Shown here in pieces: positions 25,340-32,993 of a stretch of DNA of 64,000 nucleotides (position 1 is the stretch's first letter; every line of letters starts with the position of its first letter). Position numbers and translations under genes: made by a program. The stretch lies in the NCBI GenBank assembly GCA_020444245.1, contig JAHLLI010000008.1, positions 1-64,000 of the forward strand, read 5' to 3'. A model generated the notes under the pieces. The model was not told the DNA's origin and did not search any database. It worked only from the letters and a program-made list of their open reading frames with translations. Source of the stretch: Actinomycetales bacterium (GTDB lineage Bacteria > Actinomycetota > Actinomycetes > Actinomycetales > Cellulomonadaceae).

Positions 25340-25501
25340 ATGCCGGAGTACGGACAGACCGGGATGCAGCGCTCCTTCGAGGAGACCACCTCAGGGCTCG
25401 AGGCCCCCGTCGCCCCGCCCGCCACCCTCGCCCGCTGGGCAGCCATCGCAGGCCAGCTCGCGACCGTCGGGCACGTTCCCGCGCAGGTGCCCGCAGCCTG
25501 A
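25340..25501 (+). CDS. 53-residue orphan protein under c-di-GMP riboswitch
   Basis: ATG 25340 is preceded by GAGAGG (25327-25332) with 7-nt spacing, immediately after the c-di-GMP aptamer. The predicted 53-residue protein starts MPEYGQTGMQRSFEE, has a Pro-rich middle (PVAPPATLARW) and ends with a short Ala-rich helix (AAIAGQLATVGHV). There is no signal peptide, membrane segment or Cys. I recognise no family. A perfect terminator hairpin follows 49 bases after the stop, so this is the only ORF in the riboswitch transcript. It is either a c-di-GMP-controlled effector peptide or, less likely, a spurious ORF in a regulatory RNA. Confidence 0.65.
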   Translation: MPEYGQTGMQRSFEETTSGLEAPVAPPATLARWAAIAGQLATVGHVPAQVPAA

Positions 25502-25550
25502 GGCGCGCCGCACGCACGTCACCCCGCTGCCTCGACGGCAGCCCAGCACG

Positions 25551-25578
25551 CCGGCCGGCGCCCACGGGCGCCGGCCGG
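25551..25578. terminator. Strong GC hairpin terminator, probably bidirectional
   Basis: Arms CCGGCCGGCGCC (25551-25562) and GGCGCCGGCCGG (25567-25578) form a perfect 12-bp stem around CACG. It lies between the riboswitch-controlled ORF and the convergent lipoprotein gene, and could end both transcripts. Confidence 0.8.
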
Positions 25579-25618
25579 ACCAGTGCGTCCCGCAGCACGG
25601 TCGGCCGCGCGCGGCCGG

Positions 25619-27532
25619 CTACTGGTAGGTCACCAGCACGGGCGGTGGCTTGACCTGGTACGTCTGCTCGGGCGTGAGCACGGGGTGGTCCTCGTCGATG
25701 AAGTTCTTCCAGCCCCACAGCACGCCGGCCGGGGCGTCCCGCTGCAGCGCCTTCCAGGTCCCGGCCTTGGCCGGTTGGCTGCCCTGACCGTCCACGTGCA
25801 GCACGATCTGGAGCTCGGCGCGGGAGGTGTCCAGCGCTCCGCGGTCGCGGATCATCGACAGCGAGAACTGGTGGAGCACCAGGACCTTCTGCGGCAGGTG
25901 CTCGCGGCGGGTGAGGTCGGCGAGCCAGGTCACCACCTGGTTGACCTCCGCGATGTCGACCGAACCGATCTGGCGCAGGTGCACCTGGTCGGGCTTCAGC
26001 CGCCACTCCGGGTCCAGCGCGAGGCCGACGTTGGGGTGGGCGAGCAGGGTCTCGTACTGCTTGGCCTGCGTGAGGAAGTCGGTGCGGCCGGGCTGCAGGT
26101 CGAGGATGACGAACAGCCCTTCCTGCTCCGCCGCCTCCACCCACGGCAGCAGGTCGGCCGCCGCGCGTTCGTCGGAGTAGTTGCCGTCGTCCCCGGCGCC
26201 GCGGGAGGCGACGGTGGCGATGATCTCCAGGCTCGGCTCGACCGTGTCGTCGGTCAGCGCCTGGTACGTGCTCGCGAGGTCCTTGGCCCGGGTGATCGTC
26301 GCCGGCAGGTCCTGCTCGCCGAGCACGCCGAGCCCCGGCACCCCGGGCGAGCCGTACAGCGCGACCAGCCTGCGGTGGGCGAACACCAGCTGCCCGCCGC
26401 CGGGGAGCTGGACGCCGGTCGCCGCGGCGCGCACCCGCCAGTCGACCTCGGCCGGTCCGCCGAACGCCGCGAACGCCGGTCCGACCGCCAGCACGTGCGT
26501 CTCCTGGTCGGTCACGTGGGCCACGGCCGTGACGGTCGCGGCGGTCGCCCGCGGGTCGCCGCCGGGGACGACGACGGCCGGCAGGCCCGCGGCGCGTGCG
26601 GTGGCGACCGCGGCGACCGTGCCGGGGTCCCCGTCGGTCAGCAGCACGCCGTCGCCGGGGGCGGGAGCCGGGCGGGTGTCGGGCAGCCCGCCGTTCGCCT
26701 GGGGTGAGGGGACCGGGCCCGTCGTGGCCGCGTCGCTCGCCACCGGCGAGCCGGCCGGGGCGGTACCCGACGGCGCCGCGGAGGTGCTGGTGCCCCGGGT
26801 CGCGGTCGCGTCGGCGGCACCCGTGGCGGTCGTCCCGTCGCCGGTGGGCTCGGGCGACGCCGGGCCGAGCAGCGTCGGGTGGTCTCGATCGAGCCCCGCG
26901 ACGGCGGTGACCGCGTCCGCCGCGTCGACGGCGGTCGGCGGGCCGCTGAGTCCGGCGAGGCCCACGAGGCCATCGGCCGGCGCGACGGTGACCGTCGGCA
27001 CCTGCGGCACCCGGAGGTCCACGAGTCGCCCGTCCGCGCCGGTGACGACCAGCACGGCCGTGGGGTGCAGGCGGTGGACCTCGGCGAGCCACGGCGGGTC
27101 CTCGGCGGGGGAGCTCGTCGCGCTCGGTCCGGGGGTCGTGGTCGCGTCCGGCGCGTCGGTGGCCGGGGCGTCGGTGGCGTCCGCAGCGGTGGCCGGCCCA
27201 TCCGGTGGCACGAGCAGCAGCGGCCCGCCGACCGCGACCGCCGCGGACGCCGCCGCGACCTGGGCCTCGACGTCGTCGGACGGCGCGAGCACCACCACCG
27301 GCGCGTCGACGAACAGCGCACGGCTCGCCGCCACGTCCGACGTGGCGTCCAGCACCGTGGTCGGCTCGTCCGGCAGCCGCAACCGGGCGACCTCGGGCTC
27401 CGGCGGGGCGGAGGTCGTCGGGCTCGACGTGCCGGTCGGTGGCGGCGACGTCGGGGTGCACGCCGCCGCGCCGCAGCCCAGCGCCGTGACCGCGAGGGCT
27501 GCGGCGAGCACCCGCCGGGCCGACTGCCGCAT
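25619..27532 (-). CDS. Large secreted lipoprotein, function unknown
   Basis: The 637-residue product starts with a signal peptide and lipobox-like cysteines (VTALGCGAAAC), so it is probably anchored outside the membrane. Residues 20-50 and about 240-285 are Thr/Pro/Ala-rich linkers. The N-terminal part has repeated alpha/beta motifs of the type 'valine-rich strand then Ala-rich helix'. The C-terminal third (about 440-637) looks like a TIM-barrel glycosidase-type fold (LEIIATVASRGAG, then EGLFVILDLQPGRTDFL and VGLALDPEWRL), but I cannot name a family. ATG 27532 and GTG 27535 are both possible starts, and neither has a clear ribosome binding site. Confidence 0.8.
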   Translation of the reverse strand: MRQSARRVLAAALAVTALGCGAAACTPTSPPPTGTSSPTTSAPPEPEVARLRLPDEPTTVLDATSDVAASRALFVDAPVVVLAPSDDVEAQVAAASAAVAVGGPLLLVPPDGPATAADATDAPATDAPDATTTPGPSATSSPAEDPPWLAEVHRLHPTAVLVVTGADGRLVDLRVPQVPTVTVAPADGLVGLAGLSGPPTAVDAADAVTAVAGLDRDHPTLLGPASPEPTGDGTTATGAADATATRGTSTSAAPSGTAPAGSPVASDAATTGPVPSPQANGGLPDTRPAPAPGDGVLLTDGDPGTVAAVATARAAGLPAVVVPGGDPRATAATVTAVAHVTDQETHVLAVGPAFAAFGGPAEVDWRVRAAATGVQLPGGGQLVFAHRRLVALYGSPGVPGLGVLGEQDLPATITRAKDLASTYQALTDDTVEPSLEIIATVASRGAGDDGNYSDERAAADLLPWVEAAEQEGLFVILDLQPGRTDFLTQAKQYETLLAHPNVGLALDPEWRLKPDQVHLRQIGSVDIAEVNQVVTWLADLTRREHLPQKVLVLHQFSLSMIRDRGALDTSRAELQIVLHVDGQGSQPAKAGTWKALQRDAPAGVLWGWKNFIDEDHPVLTPEQTYQVKPPPVLVTYQ

Positions 27533-27597
27533 CACCAGATGACCCTACGGGAGTCCGGATGCCCCGTAGCCTGGGTCGGGTACCCCCGGAGGTTCCG

Positions 27598-27981
27598 ATG
27601 ACGGATGCCGAGACCGTGCGCTGGGCCGGTGTGGCGGTCGGCGCGCTGCTGGTGGCCGCCGCCGTCGCGCTGGCGCTGGTGATGTCGGCGGCTGCGGACG
27701 GGCGGCTGGGTCCGAACCGCTGGGCGGGCATGCGGACCAAGGTGACGATGTCCGGCCCGCGCCAGTGGCGCGCGGCGCACGAGGCGGCGCTCGGCCCCTC
27801 GATGGTCGCCGCCATCGGCCTGGGCCTGGCCGGGCTGCTCGCGATCATCGTGCCCGACCCGTTCGTGATGATCGGCGTGGTCCTGGCCGGTGCGGTGTGG
27901 ACCGTCGTGTGGGCCATGGTCGGGCTGGCCAGGGGCGAGCAGGCCGCACGGGACGTCAGCCGTCGGCGCCGCGTGGACTAA
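27598..27981 (+). CDS. SdpI family membrane protein
   Basis: The 127-residue protein has three hydrophobic segments (about 7-30, 65-83 and 88-110). Between the first two lies the motif GRLGPNRWAGMRTKVTMSG followed by WRAAHEAA, which is the SdpI/DUF family signature. In Bacillus SdpI gives immunity to the SdpC toxin and controls a repressor. In actinobacteria many such proteins have no known toxin partner, and none is seen here. ATG 27598 is chosen because CCGGAGG lies 5-10 nt upstream; an earlier in-frame ATG lacks one. Confidence 0.8.
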   Translation: MTDAETVRWAGVAVGALLVAAAVALALVMSAAADGRLGPNRWAGMRTKVTMSGPRQWRAAHEAALGPSMVAAIGLGLAGLLAIIVPDPFVMIGVVLAGAVWTVVWAMVGLARGEQAARDVSRRRRVD

Positions 27982-27985
27982 CCCC

Positions 27986-28015
27986 TTGGCACGGAGCCCC
28001 GGTCCGACGTACCGT
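27986..28015 (+). promoter_or_regulatory. SigA-like promoter candidate for leader peptide/phosphatase
   Basis: TTGGCA at 27986-27991 and TACCGT at 28010-28015 are separated by 18 bases. A start near 28022 would lie just before the strong Shine-Dalgarno at 28029-28038. Confidence 0.45.
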
Positions 28016-28046
28016 CGCCGCACACGGGAAAGGAGGTGGTCCAGAA

Positions 28047-28085
28047 GTGCAGTCTTCCAGGACGCGTGAGGTGGCTGTCCGCTAG
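28047..28085 (+). CDS. Possible 12-residue leader peptide
   Basis: GTG 28047 is preceded 8 nt upstream by AAAGGAGGTGGTCC (28029-28042), almost a full-length complement of the 16S rRNA 3' end and by far the strongest ribosome binding site seen in the window. The frame encodes MQSSRTREVAVR and stops at 28083-28085. No longer ORF uses this site convincingly. It is followed by a long hairpin (28157-28221) and then the phosphatase gene at 28264, a layout resembling an attenuation leader. It may also be a stand-alone small ORF whose real partner is unknown. Confidence 0.5.
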   Translation: MQSSRTREVAVR

Positions 28086-28156
28086 TCGCCGCCAGCAACG
28101 GACGGACCGGCTCCGGGTTGCCGCACAGGCGGCAGCGAGTTCCCGGCAGTCACCGC

Positions 28157-28221
28157 AGCCCGTGGGCGCCGCGCCTCGTCCAGCGCGGCATGTCGGTCTT
28201 CGACCGGCGGCCCACGGGCTG
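28157..28221 (+). other. Hairpin between leader ORF and phosphatase gene
   Basis: CAGCCCGTGGGC (28157-28168) pairs perfectly with GCCCACGGGCTG (28210-28221) around a 41-base, partly self-complementary loop. It could be a terminator or attenuator before the phosphatase gene, which has its own possible start signal. Confidence 0.6.
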
Positions 28222-28263
28222 TTCCATGCCCGGGTGCGGGCGGCGCCCGGGCACAATGGCCCG

Positions 28264-28758
28264 GTGAGCCCGTACCGCGTGATGATGGTGTGCACCGGCA
28301 ACATCTGCCGCTCGCCGATGGCCGAGGTAGTGCTCCGTGAGCGCCTCGAGCAGGCCGGCCTCGACGGTCGGGTCCAGGTCGACTCGACAGGCGTGAGCGA
28401 CGAGGAGCGCGGCAACCCGATCGATCCCAGGGCCAGGGCGGCGCTCGCCGCCCACGGGTACCCGGTCCCCGCCCACCGTGCCCGGCGGGTGACCAGCGGC
28501 GAGCTCGCCGAGCGGGACCTGGTCCTGGCGATGACCGCCGGCCACGTGCGGGCGCTGCGGCGGATCGGGGGCGACGTGGCCGACATCCGGATGCTCCGCT
28601 CGTTCGACCCGCAGGCACCGGCGGGCGGCGCGGACCACCTGCTCGACGTCGACGACCCGTGGTACGGCCCGCAGAACGCGTTCGAGCGCACCCTCGCGGA
28701 GATCGAGGCCGCGGTCGACGGCGTCGTGGACCACATCCGCGCCGAGCTCGACGGCTGA
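28264..28758 (+). CDS. Low-molecular-weight protein tyrosine phosphatase
   Basis: The 164-residue protein has the P-loop CTGNICRS near the N-terminus (C-x5-R-S, nucleophile Cys and phosphate-binding Arg) and the general-acid Asp in DVDDPWYG near residue 135, both required for activity. It is a cytoplasmic phosphatase of the LMW-PTP family acting on phosphotyrosine or small phosphate esters. The GTG start has no ribosome binding site, but CACAAT lies 6 nt upstream, so the mRNA may be leaderless from an internal promoter. Confidence 0.92.
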   Translation: MSPYRVMMVCTGNICRSPMAEVVLRERLEQAGLDGRVQVDSTGVSDEERGNPIDPRARAALAAHGYPVPAHRARRVTSGELAERDLVLAMTAGHVRALRRIGGDVADIRMLRSFDPQAPAGGADHLLDVDDPWYGPQNAFERTLAEIEAAVDGVVDHIRAELDG

Positions 28759-28848
28759 CGCGCCCCTTCCCTCCACGATCGGTCGCACGCCAGACTTGCG
28801 GCGGACCCCGGCAATGGCGCCGGCGGCCGGACGCAGTGGAGGACCACC

Positions 28849-29025
28849 GTGAAGTTCACCATCTACCGGGACAAGGCCGGCGAGTTCCGGTTCCGCCTCG
28901 TGGCCACCAACGGCAACATCCTCGCGGCGAGCGAGGGCTACAAGGCCAAGGCGTCGGCGATGAAAGCCATTGAGCGGATCAAGTCCGATGCCGCAGGAGC
29001 CGACGTCATCGACGAGAGCTCCTGA
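28849..29025 (+). CDS. DUF1508 (YegP/UPF0339) small protein
   Basis: A 58-residue protein encoded from GTG 28849 with GTGGAGG upstream. The sequence MKFTIYRDKAGEFRFRLVA, followed by NGNILAASEGYKAKASAM, is the DUF1508 repeat. One repeat unit is present, whereas E. coli YegP has two. It is a small alpha/beta domain without established enzymatic role. It is easily missed because of its length and because longer antisense frames cover it. Confidence 0.88.
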   Translation: MKFTIYRDKAGEFRFRLVATNGNILAASEGYKAKASAMKAIERIKSDAAGADVIDESS

Positions 29026-29081
29026 GCCCCGGGCCTCGGGCTGACGCCACGTCCGGGGCCCACGGGCGGGTCGGAGGCGTG

Positions 29082-31322
29082 ATGCGTGGCGAGCGGCGGG
29101 TACGGATCGCGCTGCGTACCTTCGTCATGCTCGCTGCCCTCGCCGCCGCTGCGTACCTGGCGCGTGTGCTCCTGGCGCCCCTGGACGAGGTCCCTGGTGA
29201 GGCCGCGGTCTACGGCGCGACGTTCATCCTGCTCGCCGTGGTCGGCTCGCTCCGGGCCGTGCGGGCGGGCGCGAACGTGGGCGACGTCGTGCTCTCGGTC
29301 GGGATCTGGCTGGACGCGCTCGGCTGGTTGTACTGGTCGCTGGTGCTCAGCGGTCTCGAGGGCCCCCCGTACCCGTCGATCGCCGACGCGCTGTGGATGG
29401 GGCTGTACCCGCTGGCGTTCGTCGCCCTGGCCTGGCAGGTGGGTCCGGGGGTCGTGGCGCGTCGGGCCCTGACCCTCGACATCCTGATCGGGACGGCCGG
29501 GGTCACCGCCGCCGTCGCCGGGTTCGTCGTGCCCGCGCTCGCCGGCGCCGCGCGCGACGCCTCGGTGGTCAACGTGAACGCGATCTACCTCGGGGCCAAC
29601 GTCGCGCACGTCGTCCTCCTGGTCGGTGTGATGGCCACCCGGGGGTTCCGCGTCCCCGGCACCCTGTGGCGGCGTCTGGCCGGGGCGGCGGTGCTCGCCA
29701 CGATCGACGCCGTCTGGCTCATCGAGGTGGTGCGCACCGACGTCGTTCCCCTCGGGTCCGTGCTGAACCTGGGGTGGCTCGCGGCGGCGGCGCTGCTCGT
29801 GTCGAGCGTCGGGATCTCGGAGCCGGTGAGGTCCGTCGGCCGCGGTGGCTGGTCGGCGGCCGTCGTGCCGCTGGTCGGCACCGTGCTGGCGCTCGCGGTG
29901 CTCGTCGGCGGGAGTGCGGGCGCGCCGGCCGCCCGCTGGATCGCCGTCGGCGCGGTGCTGCTCGCGCTCGGCCGGCTGGCCCTGGCCGTCGTGGACGCCG
30001 ATGCGCTGGCGGGTGCCGACCGCCTCGCGCGCACCGACGAGCTGACCGGCCTGGTCAACCGTCGGGGCTTCTACGCGGAGCTGCGCGCGACGCACGCGGC
30101 GAAGGAGCCAGCCACGCTGGTGCTGGCCGATCTCGACCGGTTCAAGGAGGTCAACGACACCCTCGGGCACCAGGCGGGCGACCTGCTGCTGGTCCTCGTC
30201 GGGCGCCGGCTCGCCGAGGAGGCTGCCGCCGAGAACGGCACCGCGGTGGTCGCCCGGTTCGGCGGCGACGAGTTCACCGTCCTGCTGCGCGGGCACTCCC
30301 GGGCGGCCGGGGAGGAGGCCGCCAGGCGCCTGCTGGCGGCGGTGGACAGGTCGTACGAGGTCGGCGGTGTACCCGTGCGGTGCTCGGTCTCGGCCGGAGC
30401 GGTGCGGCTCCCGCTGACCGCCGACCTCGACGAGCTGGTCCGGCGTGCGGATGTGGCGATGTACGCGGCGAAGGCCGGTGCGCAGACCCTGGTGACCTAC
30501 CACCCCGACCTGGACACCCGGACGGTCGCGGACCTGGCCCGCGCCGAGCGGGTCCGCGCCGGGCTCAGCGAGGGCCGCCTGGTGCTGCACTACCAGCCGA
30601 AGGTCGACCTGCGCGACGGCACGGTGCGCGGGGTCGAGGCGCTGGCCCGGCTCCGCGACGAGGACGGCACGCTGCTCACTCCGGGTCAGTTCCTGCCGGA
30701 GCTCGACCGGGGCGGTGAGCTGACGGCGCTCACCGCCCAGGTCCTCGCGCAGGCCACCGCCCAGGCGGCCCGGTGGCGGGACGCGGGGACACCGCTGCCG
30801 GTGGCGATCAACGTGCCCGCGCCGTCGCTGATCGAGAGGTTCGGCGAACGGGTGCGCGACGCCCTGGCGCGTCACGACCTGCCCGGCGAGCTGCTGTACG
30901 TCGAGGTCACCGAGGAGTCCCTGTTGAGCGACCGACGGGCCGCCCGAGCCGCGATCGAGGCACTGCGGGCCCTGGGGGTGCGGGTCGCGGTTGACGACTA
31001 CGGCACCGGGTGGTCGTCGCTGACGTACCTGCGCGAGCTCCCGCTGGACGAGCTCAAGCTCGACCGGTCGTTCATCAGCGGCATGGCGCAGGACGACCGC
31101 GTCACGCGCATCGTGCGGTCCACCGTCGCGTTGGCGCACGGCCTCGACCTCACGGTCGTGGCCGAGGGTGTGGAGACGGCCGAGGACCGCGACGCTGCGA
31201 CGGAGGCCGGGTGCGACCTCGCGCAGGGCTACCTGTTCGCGCGCCCGGTGCCGGCGGACGAGCTGACTGCGCTCCTGGTGACCTGGAGCGTGGCGGTCTC
31301 GCGCCCGGGCGGCGCCGGGTGA
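29082..31322 (+). CDS. Membrane GGDEF-EAL protein (c-di-GMP synthesis/degradation)
   Basis: The 746-residue protein has 8-9 hydrophobic segments in its first 310 residues (a MASE-like sensor). A GGDEF domain follows (about 315-475; RTDELTGLVNRRGFY and RFGGDEF at 394-398), then an EAL domain (about 485-735). The cyclase motif is intact, but no RxxD inhibitory site lies five residues before it. EAL residues all appear present: GVEALARLR, INVPAPS, VEVTEES, DDYGTGWSSL, ELKLDRSF, VAEGVE and QGYLFARP. It could make or break c-di-GMP. It is the only c-di-GMP enzyme in this window and lies 4 kb from the c-di-GMP riboswitch. GGAGG precedes ATG 29082. Confidence 0.92.
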   Translation: MRGERRVRIALRTFVMLAALAAAAYLARVLLAPLDEVPGEAAVYGATFILLAVVGSLRAVRAGANVGDVVLSVGIWLDALGWLYWSLVLSGLEGPPYPSIADALWMGLYPLAFVALAWQVGPGVVARRALTLDILIGTAGVTAAVAGFVVPALAGAARDASVVNVNAIYLGANVAHVVLLVGVMATRGFRVPGTLWRRLAGAAVLATIDAVWLIEVVRTDVVPLGSVLNLGWLAAAALLVSSVGISEPVRSVGRGGWSAAVVPLVGTVLALAVLVGGSAGAPAARWIAVGAVLLALGRLALAVVDADALAGADRLARTDELTGLVNRRGFYAELRATHAAKEPATLVLADLDRFKEVNDTLGHQAGDLLLVLVGRRLAEEAAAENGTAVVARFGGDEFTVLLRGHSRAAGEEAARRLLAAVDRSYEVGGVPVRCSVSAGAVRLPLTADLDELVRRADVAMYAAKAGAQTLVTYHPDLDTRTVADLARAERVRAGLSEGRLVLHYQPKVDLRDGTVRGVEALARLRDEDGTLLTPGQFLPELDRGGELTALTAQVLAQATAQAARWRDAGTPLPVAINVPAPSLIERFGERVRDALARHDLPGELLYVEVTEESLLSDRRAARAAIEALRALGVRVAVDDYGTGWSSLTYLRELPLDELKLDRSFISGMAQDDRVTRIVRSTVALAHGLDLTVVAEGVETAEDRDAATEAGCDLAQGYLFARPVPADELTALLVTWSVAVSRPGGAG

Positions 31323-31360
31323 GCAACCTGCGCGACACCTGGGCCCCCTAGGCTCGCCGG

Positions 31361-32425
31361 GTGGACATCGCGGTGCTCGGCGCGACCGGGGACGTCGGCC
31401 GGCAGATCTGCACCCAGCTCATCGAGCGCCGGGTGCTGCCCGCGACCTCGCGGCTCCAGCTCGTCGGGCGGCGCGGCGGGGTCTCGGCGCGCGCGGCCTA
31501 CGGGCTGCGCGCCGACCTCATCGACGCCTACGACGAGCACGCCCCGCTGATCGACGTCGCGCTCGACCCGGCCGACGTGGTCGCGGACGTGGTCGTGGTC
31601 GCGGCCGGGATGACCACCCCCGCCGCGCCGGGCGGCAGCATCGACCGGTCCGCGCTCGCGGCGGCCAACCACGACGTCGTCGCCGGGTACGCGCGCGCCC
31701 TGGCCGAGCACGGTTCGGGGCACGAGGTCGTGGTGGTGGTGTCCAACCCGGTGGAGGTCGGCGTCGCGGTGATGGCCAGGGAGCTGGGCCGCCACCGGGT
31801 GATCGGGATGGGCGCGTGGCTGGACACCCTGCGGTTCCGGCGGGAGATCGCGGTGTCGCTCGGGCTGCGCCGGCACCGGATCGGCGGGTTCGTCGCCGGG
31901 CAGCACGGCACCGACCTGGTGCCGCTGTGGTCCACGGTGCGGATCAGCGGGCTGGACGCCGCCGAGCGGCAGGCCGCCGTGGCGCGGCTGCGCGCCGGCC
32001 GGACGCTCGACGAGCTGGACGCCGAGATCGCCCGGGCCCAGGGCGAGCTGCTCGCCAGGGACGCCGCCGAGGCATTCGCGCTGGTGGACGCCCTGCCGCC
32101 GGACCTTCGCGCGGTCACCCGCCCGTGGCTCACCCACACCAGCGGGGCGAAGACCGCGACCGGCACGGCGAGTGCCACGGTGGACCTGGTGGAGACGGTG
32201 CTGGACGGGCGGGAGATCGTCGTGGCCGGCCAGGTGCGGCTCGCCGGGGAGGTGGCGGTCGGAGGGCGTCGGCTCACCGGGGTGGTGGGCGCACCCGTGG
32301 TGCTCGGCCCGGAGGGATGGACGCGCGTGCTGCTGGAGGATCTCGCGCAGGACGAGACCACCCGGCTGCTGGCCTGTGCGGACCGGATCGCCGCGTCGCT
32401 CGAGCCGTGGGAGGGTCGGCCGTGA
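31361..32425 (+). CDS. Lactate/malate dehydrogenase-like NAD-dependent enzyme
   Basis: The 354-residue product has the LDH/MDH Rossmann start (IAVLGATGDVGRQI), the VVVAAGMTTPAAPGGSIDR region, the VSNPVEV strand and the catalytic-loop motif GQHGTDLVPLW with the proton-relay His. The substrate-specificity loop is unlike classic LDH or MDH, so the exact 2-hydroxyacid is uncertain. TAGGCT lies 6 nt before the GTG with no ribosome binding site, indicating a leaderless transcript. The stop overlaps the next gene (GTGA), so it is co-translated with the ACT-domain protein. Confidence 0.82.
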   Translation: MDIAVLGATGDVGRQICTQLIERRVLPATSRLQLVGRRGGVSARAAYGLRADLIDAYDEHAPLIDVALDPADVVADVVVVAAGMTTPAAPGGSIDRSALAAANHDVVAGYARALAEHGSGHEVVVVVSNPVEVGVAVMARELGRHRVIGMGAWLDTLRFRREIAVSLGLRRHRIGGFVAGQHGTDLVPLWSTVRISGLDAAERQAAVARLRAGRTLDELDAEIARAQGELLARDAAEAFALVDALPPDLRAVTRPWLTHTSGAKTATGTASATVDLVETVLDGREIVVAGQVRLAGEVAVGGRRLTGVVGAPVVLGPEGWTRVLLEDLAQDETTRLLACADRIAASLEPWEGRP

Positions 32426-32919
32426 GCGGGCAGGGGCCGGACGTCCGCGGGCCGGGGGCGGCCGAGCAGGTGCCGGGTGCCGGCGAGCAGCACTGGGTCG
32501 CCCTGGTCCACGGCGCGGACCGGCCGGGCACGCTGACCGCGGTGACCAGCGTGTTCTCCAGCCGCGGGGTGAGCTTCGACTCGCTGTCCACCGGGTCGGT
32601 CGACGCGGGCAGCGGGACCATCGCCGTGACCTTCTGCGCGAGCGAGCGCCGCCAGGTCCAGCTGCTGCGCACGGTGGGCCGCCTGGCCGAGGTGCGCGAC
32701 GTGCGCGTCCGGCGCGCCGACGACCCGCTGGTGCGTGCGGTCGCCGTGGTCGAGCTCCCGGAGGGTGTCCAGGCGCCGCCGGTGCCCGGCGTGCGCTGGA
32801 CCGTGCCCCCCTCGGGCCCGGCGCTCGCCGACGGGCCGCTCGCCGGGGTGCGCGCGGCGGTCGCGGCCGCGCGGGAGGCCGGGGCGACCACCACGGCCAC
32901 GGTCGTGCTGGGTCTGTGA
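32422..32919 (+). CDS. ACT-domain protein resembling acetolactate synthase small subunit
   Basis: The 165-residue protein contains an ACT domain at about 23-95 (HWVALVHGADRPGTLTAVTS, then VFSSRGVSFDSLSTGSV), the fold used by IlvN to sense branched-chain amino acids. No ilvB is adjacent. It overlaps the dehydrogenase gene by 4 bases, so it may sense a product of that enzyme or an amino acid; this is inference. The C-terminal 60 residues are Pro/Ala-rich with no recognisable domain. Confidence 0.72.
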   Translation: MSGQGPDVRGPGAAEQVPGAGEQHWVALVHGADRPGTLTAVTSVFSSRGVSFDSLSTGSVDAGSGTIAVTFCASERRQVQLLRTVGRLAEVRDVRVRRADDPLVRAVAVVELPEGVQAPPVPGVRWTVPPSGPALADGPLAGVRAAVAAAREAGATTTATVVLGL

Positions 32920-32993
32920 CCCGCGTCCGGGGTGGCGACACGGGCCGGGCGGGCGCACGATCGCTGGTGGGTCGGACGACGGAGGGTGTGACG

